DNA of 64,000 nucleotides from Paralvinella palmiformis (taxonomy: Eukaryota > Annelida > Polychaeta > Terebellida > Alvinellidae): assembly GCA_025642065.1 (NCBI GenBank), contig JAODUP010000444.1, positions 72,001-136,000 of the forward strand, in the 5' to 3' direction. The notes under the pieces are model-generated. The model saw only the letters and a list, made by a program, of their open reading frames with translations. It was not told the DNA's origin and did not search any database. Positions 50,478 through 61,406 of the stretch are shown piece after piece. How positions within the stretch are numbered: the first letter of the stretch is position 1; each line of letters opens with the position of its first letter. The translations under genes and the position numbers were made by a program.

Positions 50478-53400
50478 ACACACACCCACAAACACACGAT
50501 TTCGCTTTGATGTTATAACTAGGTTGTGCTGAATAAGCGACAACCTGGGGATGCTCCCCAAAAAACAAAACAAAACATGTTATAACTAATAAACAAACTT
50601 GTCACACCAAACACACAATGTGAACAGTGATTTCTATAGTATCGCTAATCATCTGGAGGTACTGGTAGTTAATGGCGTGTGACTATCAACTATTATTACA
50701 CAAAGACTGGCATGTTTGTGAGATCCAAATAACAGTTTGGTGAAACTTAATCGTTATTTATTGGATAATACCTCTAGGCAGAGATTTTGGTCTAACTGGG
50801 CTCACACAAACAAGCCTGGTTGCAAGTGTTATTAATTCATTGTTTCACAGCACATCTGGAAGTACTGGTAGGTTACAACGCCTGACTATCAAGTATTATT
50901 ATATAAAGACCATAACAGTTTGGTGAAAATTAATTGTTATTTATTAAATAATAATGATTTAGTAGACAGTGATGGACGATTTTATTCTGACTCTGGCTAT
51001 TATTGGGTTGAATCCTGTAGTGTTGTGTGTCCAGGATGGCCCAAAAAATATTTCCTTCAGTTGGTAGGAACTATGTCAGGCGTATAAGTCCAAGTGCTTC
51101 TGGGAGCTCCCTTTTCACTACAAAAAAATCGACTTATACGTGAGTATATACGGTACATTAGTATATGGTATGTCTCGTGTTAAAAGAACAATTCACCCTC
51201 GGATAATATGACTTAATATATAAAGTTACAGTAAATCTTCCAATAATAATCACAAAATCTACCTGATATTGTAAGGAAATAATCATATTTACTGGAAAGT
51301 ATCCATTACGGCTTATTCAGATGCCAGATTATATGCCAGGAAGGATAAATGTTATGTGTTTGGACTTCAGCTGGCCAAAAGATCATCGAGCCCTCTTGAT
51401 CCAGGTCAATTAAGATCACAGTCTGGCTTAACCATTTTTGTGACCTTACTAACACTAGCCAAACAGATCATGTTTTGTGGAATTATTTTGAATTAGATAA
51501 TTTAATCTTTGATTTTGTCAAGTCATAGAATTAATTATTTGATTAGAGACAAAAATAAAGAATAAATGTGGTATACTGAATTTATTAGCAAAAAATATCT
51601 ATGTGTACTTTTATAGAATAAATCTCATACATTTCTAACAAATATGTGTTCAAATTATGTGCATTAGTATCCTTCTCTGGTGTTTATACATTTAGAAGTA
51701 TTAATACACAAGCAGTTAATGAAATATTTAAAACAGGAAAGTTCTCTGATTGAGTATATTATTAATCTGATTGAAATAAAACTTTTATTAGGAATATTTT
51801 CAGTGTTCTATTTTTGTTTTACATTCTGTAATCAGATAATGAATTCAAAGGTATAAACATCTGATTATTAAAACTTGTGGTTTTTGTTTAATGATGTATA
51901 TAGCTTCTAAATATTAATTATGTCATCACTCTGTTGTTTTTCCTCTTCTTCAGATTAAACGGATGATATCTTCATATGTAGGAGAAAATGCAGAATTTGA
52001 GCGACAGTTTTTGTCTGGTGAGCTAGAATTGGAACTCGTCCCGCAGGTTTGTTTATAATAAGAAAATATCGCTAATATCTTAAATAAACTGTATATTATA
52101 TCTTGCTTCTTACACCTAAATACAAATACTAATCATAAAATAAGTTTGAATCTGTAAACAAACTACTATGTGTGGTTGTGTTTTTAAATAATAGCATTTT
52201 GTTGACAATCTCTTGATGTAACACCGGTAAACATTGATAATTGTAGAAGTCTGTTAGCCAGACAATTAGTATTGGCATTGAAGAGATTGACAGAAGGACA
52301 TTAATTAATAGATCATATTAAAAACTGTTTGTTTTTGTAATCCTTCCAAACTATTTAAAAAATAAGTATATTAAAAATATCTGGACCTCATAAAATCTTG
52401 CCACCTGGAAACCAAGGTATGAAGGGATCATGATTCTTTCAAAACGTCTGAGCCAAAATGAGTTCAAGTATTGCTTTCTGTTAGTATTAATTTTTGCAGA
52501 AATTCTTGGTAACTACCACTCCAATGGCCTTAGCACAGTTCTGTAGAGTGCCTCAGAGCAGACTTTCAACATGATATTTTTAAAGATTGCAGTTTTTACT
52601 GTTTTTGAGCTCAATGAGCCAAGCATGCCCTACAAATAATGATGTGAAATACAAGATGAAACACTCTTCTGACATAGCCTGGCCAGGATTTGAACCCAGG
52701 TGCTATATTTCTGTGGACAACTGCACTACCAGTTAGGCTAAGGGGGCACCCATTTCCACCATGAAAAGGACACACTATAAATATGATAATAAAACTATAA
52801 TCAAATTAATAGAACAACACAATTATGATAGAAGATTAGAAGTTAAAGCATTTTGTTTATGTGATTATAGAAATCTACTTGTTTAATTTGATAAAAGTCA
52901 TAAAATATTACTAACTTATAGAAATAAATTATTGATGTTGCTGAGAGTCAATTTTTACATTTGTTTTTATCAAAGGGTACTTTGGCAGAGCGTATACGTG
53001 CAGGAGGAGCTGGTATACCAGCATTCTATACACCAACAGGATATGGTACTTTGGTACATACAGGTGGTGCTCCCATTAAATACAGTCCTGATGGTTCTAT
53101 AGAGATAGCGAGTGAGCCAAGAGAGGTAATATATTTGATATGTTTAATATTTTGATGAATTAATAGTTGTAATTTATATCCGTTATTAATATTCCCTCGA
53201 ACACAGTACAGAGAAACTATTGATGATGTTGTGTGTGTCCTGTAGACCACAAAATAAATATTATCTTAGCCTATGATTTAAATAAATAATTCAGGTTTTA
53301 CTAAAAAGTGGTAATTTCTCTTTCTTGGGTTTGCCTTTTGTCAGTTATAGTATTTGTCATAATTTAGATATAATGTAAGTTAATTGTCTGACCTGATGTA

Positions 53401-54988
53401 CATCATTGTTTTATTTATTTATTTGTAAGTTTGAATCCATCCATAAATTGTCAAACTTTCATGTTTTTATCAGATGAATTAACAATAAAAGAAGAATTTG
53501 TTGGATGTGAGATGGTTTTCAGATATCATACACTAATGTTTTATTAGAATTGTGTGTGTGTGTGTGTGCGTGTGTTTTAGGGTACATATAAAGAGGCAAC
53601 AGGCACAGAGCATCAACATATCTAAACCTCCTTCGAAACCTACCTCCATAAATCTAAATACAACTATACATACATTAATCTAAAAATAAAATGTTCCATA
53701 CCTCCACATATTGATAGATGTGTACGTATACCTAAGCATGTGTCTGGTCTACTCATCAGCCTGTGGGAACCAGCTAATTCGCTTTTCGTATGCGACAAAT
53801 ATGTCACGCCCACAGGAAAGCGGGCTACATGCAGGCTACGTACAAAAAGCAGAAGCACGTAAAACACATACCATTTGATACCACAGCTCAGAGCAAACAA
53901 CACGTGCGTGTGGTTCAATGGTGACTTGCTACATACATATCATAAACTATTTTGACACCACAGTTTACATTCAACAGTAATTTTCTGTGGTCCAAAAGAC
54001 ACATGCATATAAAACAGTTCGACACCTCAGATGCTGACCCCAGCTTTATTCTGGGTTCGAATAACTGAATATATCCTACCTATATGAACCATATATCAAT
54101 ACACGTCCGACTGGTCTGGCGTCGAAGTTCTTCTCTAACCTAATTGGAAATTTAAGCCTTTTATATAACCTCAGTGTGTTACCAAACATTACAGTTTGTT
54201 GACCACGTGAGAATGTACACTAACACAGTATTGACTCACTAAAGCGATTAAACTAAAATAAACAAAGTAGCAATACCGCACAATGGATTATTACTGGACT
54301 AGAACGAAATATCGTCTCAAACCTGAGTAAATACTACGATTTACTCGAACCTAACAGCTAACCCTCATACGTTTCCGTTCATCACTAAGGGGTGTGTGTG
54401 TGTGCGTGTGTGTGTGTGTGTGATTTTATTATAATATTGATGTTGATTAACAGCTAATAAAGTATAAATATAAATCATGAAGTTTAAAGTTGACTGTCAT
54501 AAAGTGAATATTGTTATATAATAGGAATCTTACTGTAAATAAATATAATACCTATACTCTTATATTGCTTAAAAAATACAAATATATTTTGTTATTATTT
54601 CTTATAATATAGACAATAGGATGTTTTGTCCTTATTTCAGGCAATGCCAGCAGTTTAATGTCTTGTTGTGGTTATTTCTTGCAGGACAGGCAGTTTAACG
54701 GATTTGATTATATTTTGGAACACAGTATTACAGGAGACTTTTCCTTGATCAAAGGTTGGAAGGCAGATACAGCTGGCAATGTGATATTTAGGTAATAAAT
54801 AATACTGATAGTATTAAGTCTGGACTTTTGTCCTGACCACTGAATATATGGATAGAGTGAAAGTCCTTTAAATTGAATATGACAAATATTTAGTAGTTTG
54901 ATTTATTGATAAAGTAAAATATGATCTTCTTTGCATATTATGTATTTAATTATGAAATAAGGATATACACAAATATACACACAGGCAA

Positions 54989-55069
<81 letters not shown>

Positions 55070-58000
55070 TACATATAGTTAATTATTTAAAAGATTATCT
55101 AATCCCATCTTGTTAATGTGTAGGTTTTTTACTTTCTTATTATATTATTAAGAATGCCTTTCTATAGACAATGTAAGACAATATTGATTGGATTGTTTAT
55201 AGTTTTTATTAGAATACTTTATATACCATAATGTAAACAGTTAAACAGCTAATAGAAATATTCTTTTTTATTAGTAAAATTATGAGAATTATTTGTTTTA
55301 TGAATAAATAGTAGATTGTGAACAGGCAGATGTGCAGATGTGATGTTTGAGAAAGTGATATTAATTGTAGACTTATTACAGAAAAACGACAAAAAACTTC
55401 AATATACCAATGGCTAAAGCTGCAAAAGTCTGTATTGTTGAGGTCGAAGAGATTGTAGAAAAGGGAGAACTAGCTGGTGAGGATATCCACCTACCAAGTA
55501 TATATGTCCAGAGACTGTTAAAGGGTGAGAAATATGAGAAGAGAATTGAGGTTAGTGTTTTAGATTATGAGATAACGCAGATTATGAAATATGATTCCAT
55601 ACAGTAAATGAAATATCTTATGCCTCTTTTTCTTCAGTATTGTAACTAGAAGAATTTGTTTTAAATTTATAATTCCAGAGTGATGAAAACAATATTTAAA
55701 GACTTCTTCAAATATCATAACTTGATATGAAGCCTAGAAAGCTGATGTGTATAATATAAAGTTTACCATTCTCTTTATTATAAGCTGCCCATTTTGTTTG
55801 AATATTGATCTTTAGGTCGTAATTGTAATGTTAAATTAGTCTTTGTAACCAAAATTAGATAACAAAAACTATTTTTAACAGTTCCTCATATTTTATTATA
55901 AGACCATCTAAGCAGAAGACTAAATAATAACCGTTCTTTTGTCAAGTCTAACTCTATATACAGCACATAGTGTACAGATTGTGAAGCATTATTCTCACAT
56001 ATCATTAAAAAAACCTTTCCAGCCTCTACAAGTTTGTTTTAAGTGCATGTGACATTTTTTGTCGATATATTTGTTTTTTCTCAGCTTTCAGTCTTAACTA
56101 ATTATATATTTATTATCATCATATTAAATAATGTGTATTATTTTCAGAGGTTAACTCTCTCACGAGAAGCGAGTCATGATCCTCCGAGTCCAGCTGAGCA
56201 GAAACGAAATAGAATCATAAATAGAGCGGCTTTAGAGTTTAAAGATGGCATGTATGGTATCCTTTTTGTAATATTTGATTATCTTTTGTTCTTACCTTTT
56301 GTTTACAGTAAATGTTTCCTGTTAGTGTAATTAGTTCATTAGTTATCGTATAGAATAAATTAAGACAACCATTTAAATAAAGTCTACACTCCAGAGGTAA
56401 AGGTATATTTATCAGTAAAAATGATAAATTTGTTCTGATCAAGTAGCATTTTATTTTGCACATTGATGTTTGTTCAACTCCATTATACTCTTACTTGATG
56501 ATCCAGAAACCAGAATGTGTTGCTATATTAATAATAGATATTTCATGAAGAAGGTAATTGTTGGAACACCTAAACCTCAGTTGATAGATTGTACATTATC
56601 ATCTTTAATACATCTCTAACATAATGTTTGGTAACAGACTACATGTCAGACATCAAAACTGGGATCCTCCTCTCTTCTCGTCGAGCCGTAATAGCTCAGT
56701 TAGTTAGAGCATAGGACTCGTAGCCGAATGGTCTCGGGTTCGAGGCTCCATGAGCTGCAATGGTGTTGTGTGGCGACTGGTTCACTGATCCATAAAAAAG
56801 GAGCTTTGCACCTATGATGGCAGCATGAATTGTATGCTTCCTTGGGAGTTGAGATATGTGCTGGGTGGAAATAGGTCTGAGTCAGGGATAATAATGTTGT
56901 AAATCATATTGTAAAGTGCCTTAGAGCAGCTTCTAGCTGAATAGGGTACTATATAAATATCACATATTATTATTATTATTATATTGTTTATCCGGTCATC
57001 TTATTTACCTAGGGAGTCACACAAACATTCTAGGACACTGAATGGCCTATATTTTGCCGATGTCTTGTTAAACAACATTCATCCATCCATCCATCCTAGG
57101 AAGTCACCCATGGCTGTATGTTCCAGATCTGACAATTGCTGTGGCCAAACAAATTACTTATACGCACAACAATTAATGCATCATAAATCCATATACATAT
57201 ATTATGGTGTGAAATTATTTTATATTATTTCTCTCAGTTACTTTTATTATTAATCAAACACTTATTTATTAATATTGTTATCATTATGACAAACTAAGTG
57301 TCTGTGTAGTTGGTATTTCTTTATAATTTCTGGCATATAACTTAACATGATGTCTAGCAAACCTTGGCATTGGTATGCCCATGTTAGCCAGTAATCATAT
57401 ACCAAAAGGTATGCACATTGTGTTACAAAGTGAGAATGGTGTACTAGGTTTGGTAAGTATTAGATTATACTTTATATAGGTTTTTGACTAACTAATATCT
57501 AGGAACCTGAAGAATGTAAATATATAAACTAGTTCAATATAATTCTATTTGACAAAGCGTCCATTGTTTAGTATTCAAAGCAGTTCGTATTTCTAGTCTC
57601 ATAGAAGTTTTATTTGTTGTCTATTTATTTACTGAATTGTTGATGTTATGGCTGTGTTAGGGTAACTATCCGAGAAAAGGTGAAGAAGATCCAGATCTGA
57701 TTAATGCTGGCAAAGAGACAGTGACTGTCCTACCTGGAGCAGCTTTCTTCTCCAGTGATGAATCTTTTGCTATGATCAGAGGGTTGGTATACACATTTTC
57801 TATCTCTAGTAAACTTCATACTAACTGAAATCTTAAAAAATATATTATGTTTGATATAGTTCAAAAATGTTATGGTTTAGTTAATATGCTCACGGAATGT
57901 TTTTCTATTGTTTGTAGTTGATGTCTCTCCAGAAATGATCTTAATTGTATCATATATCTTGTATCTTTGTTTGTCATCTATTATCTAATATTTAAAGATC

Positions 58001-60415
58001 TTTTAATATGTACTGATCCTTCTGCTCTAAGGATCTCTTTTGATCAGTTCCGACGTTTGTCATTTTTGTACTTAGTCAGTGCTCTGGATATCAAGTTTTT
58101 TGTTAACCAGTTATGTCCAGTCAACTACCAAACATGCATCATGTTAAATGTTATTTGTAGAAATTTGTTGACAACAACATATTCCAAGGTCACAGGCATC
58201 TTTCAAACTCTTCACAGTGGAGGCGTTATGGCATTTCTGCTTAAGCTTTTAGGGGGCATTTCCACCAAATACTACAACATCGGTAGCATTTGTCGGAGAA
58301 GAGCAAATTCCTTGAGTCTATTTGCCATTGATGGCTGGATATATTCACTTCACACAATTGCTATAACAATATTTCCATTGAAATAACGTTATTTGAATGT
58401 CATTTGAAATACAAGAAAACTCACTTCAAACATTTGTGTATGAAGTGTCGGTTGCAGCTAGTATTTTTATAAATGATATATAAATTTATAAATGTTTTTT
58501 TTTGTGTGTTAAATGTTATTTGTCAAAGCTACCCAATAACTGCCTTCTAATTGGTACATATTTACTGAAGAGAAACTGTAAATAGAAATACACAAATAGT
58601 TATTTGGTTGAAACATCAGATTTTAAGATGAGAAAGATCTTAATCACTCTATTGTTAGGTGATAACTTAGAAATGATTGGTGTCATATGACATTGTCTTG
58701 TTTCCAGTGGCCACGTGCAGTTATCAATACTTGGAGCCATGCAGGTGTCAAAATATGGAGATGTAGCAAACTGGATGATACCTGTAAGATTTTACTATAT
58801 ATTATGGGACTATAGGGAAAACAATTCTTGTTAATCGTGTCCCAAATGGTGTGACATAATATATCTGGCTAACTTAACTATTCTTTTTTAATTTAATATT
58901 GCACCATAATGAAATGATGTGCATAGATCCATAGAGAAATTTGAATACAACACATTTAACAATAGTTATAATTGGTATTAAATTATTATTATATTTATTA
59001 GTATGTTAATTAATGTTCTAAATGGATAAGCTACTTGTTGACTCTGTACTTATTAATATCATTATTTAGTGTCTTAATGGCATTAAGAAGTGATATTTTT
59101 ATAATCAAACATATATCAAGTTTAAATATTTTATACATATTCCAAAATCAAATAAGATGTGAAAGATGTTTAATAAATCTGCTCATTAATATGTGTGATT
59201 AGTACAGATATGAAAACAATATTAATTAAATGCATGAATAGTTTTGTTATCATGATCATATCATGATCATGATAGTTTTGATATTTAGCTATTTTATAAT
59301 TAACATTCCTTGGACCCTAAAATTGTACTGGAAGGAGCTTTATTGGTATAGATATTTTATGGTATGATGTTACATGTTAATTTTTATAATAAAATTCACT
59401 TTGTTAGGGATCCACTGATCAAGATAGTCATTCATAAATCATATCCTTAGCTATCTTAACAATATTTATTAAAGCAATGAAGCTGGTTTCAGACTATAAA
59501 GTAATAAATAATCAAATGTATGATATTAGACAACAAGACAGCAATGTTTTATTTTCTCCAGGAGAAAAAAAGAAATATCACCCAAATGATGAGAAAATTA
59601 TGACTTTTGATAATTGCTAATGTCTCGATATCTTATTAGGAAGTAATGGTAAACATTTTGAGATCTGCGGTCTTCAAAACACATATAGTTGGTGACTATT
59701 GTCTTTAGTGGTCATCTATCGTGAGTTAATATTGGATTAATAGTTAATTATAAACATGAATAGTGAATTATAAATATTAATAGAAATGGTATCATCAACA
59801 CATTAATACAATATTATCAGATTGTAGTTTAAAATATTGTCCATTTTTTCTAAAACATTATTTCATATTTTTTTTTCAATCTTATTTTGTATAATATTAA
59901 TTATTATACTATTTTATATTGTATACATGTTTATTAAAGTTTTAACAGTTGTAATTATTTCCTCACATTTAATTTTATTGTATAAGTTTACTAACAGAAG
60001 TCAATTATCTTCTGTTACATGTTGAGTGAATGACATATGTGGGATATAGCTCTATTGTTTTGTGCTGTACATCACAGACAGGGATCTCAGACTAATTTAA
60101 TACTTTTTCACTTTATCAAATACATTTGTGTACTTTTTTAATTGTTTACATCATGTTGACAATATAGATAAACCATGTTTGATAATATTAGAATTTTTCT
60201 CCGAGTCATTTTTATCTTTGTTCTTCTGATAATAATTCTTCTATAGTTAATATTGATCAGAGCATTTTATTTGTGTTATCTAGGGAAAGATAGTAAAGGG
60301 TATGGGAGGTGCTATGGATCTTGTCGCTAGCCATTGTACTAAAGTTGTTATCACAATGGAACATACAGCTAAGGTAAGACATATAAACATATATACATTC
60401 ACACACACACACACA

Positions 60416-60463
<48 letters not shown>

Positions 60464-61310
60464 GGTCATTCCATATAAAATGGACCAAATTCTGAAAAGG
60501 TTCCCACCCGACCACTTCAGATTGTTTTAATATTTTTATATATCAACTACCATGTATATGATGAGGTCTGGCACAAACATATTTTCGGAATTACACCACT
60601 TTGAAATGCCATGGGATACCTCTAATTTTGTCACTTTCGAAATCACACCTAATTTTCAGCCCTGTTTGAACCCTGAAAACTTTTCATTATTTGGCATAGA
60701 ACATGAAATGATAAAATGAAGCTAATAAATAAACCTATGATTGGTAGGTTAAGTCAAAATCTCGAATTTTATCAAGTTCAGTCTTTTTTCCTACCAAATT
60801 TGCAAGCCAATATCTTCAGAACCATGATAGTTAGCAATGTTGAAATTGTACAATTTTGAGCTCTGTACTGTAGAGTTGTAATAAAATGAATGGCAAACAT
60901 ACAGATATATCCTGTTCTCAGAATTTAACCACAGAAATCAGAAAAAGTTATCATGTCATATTTTTATTCATGTGGGATAAGTGATGGGTGAAAATAAATT
61001 ATGATTTCTGATAGAGCTCTGTTATCTCTAAAATATGATACCAGACTCAACTTCTAGCCAAGTTTCCTTCCACACTAAAACTAATTTTCAAAATATGCAT
61101 ATTTTCTGACTCGGGACATAAATATTTATAAAATATTTGCACATATACATGGTGCAAGTATTTATTTGATACGTAAATATGTTTGCTTGCATGGCCAATA
61201 ATATTAAAATTGACATTTATTTTAATGAGGTTATTAATCTTGCATAGCTTTATGAAGAGCTTATTAGCTTTAGATAACTTTAATAATATATTGCACTTCT
61301 GTGTATGTTT

Positions 61311-61406
<96 letters not shown>

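Larger units (their letters stand above)
46990..51157. mobile_element. Inverted-repeat DNA transposon island with nested LINE and SINE
   Basis: The segment 47000-47685 recurs inverted at about 50500-51110 (e.g. GAAGGAAA...GGATTCAACCCAATA...GTTTGTTTATTA). TIR-like ends GTATATACTCGCGTATAAG (about 48000, inward) and its complement at 51137-51155 frame a 3.16 kb unit. A second, shorter unit appears joined head to head on its left, producing a palindrome at 47938-48070. The arms carry 240-280 bp internal repeats (CAGAGTTGGAACAAAATCA at 47131 and 47371). A transposase fragment lies at 48484-48882. Boundaries on the left are approximate. Confidence 0.6.
45347..51953 (+). other. OXCT1 intron 3 (6.6 kb)
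   Basis: Holds a SINE/LINE family B tail (45657-45722), the nested transposon island (46990-51157) and a copy of the 8163-8849 repeat family (51178-51470). 45780-46980 and 51470-51953 show nothing assigned. A 16 bp block CTGTTCTTCATTACGC occurs at both about 45528 and about 46064, possibly the flanks of an old insertion. Confidence 0.65.

Noticed and set aside
56684..56760. Possible tRNA gene (A and B boxes, CGT anticodon-like triplet)
   Set aside because: The acceptor stem does not pair, and the sequence continues into a SINE body shared with 36775-36925, so it is a SINE head.
57967..58386. 139-codon ORF as a nested or alternative OXCT1 exon
   Set aside because: No splice signals in register, no homology recognised, and OXCT1 exons 10 and 11 join perfectly without it.
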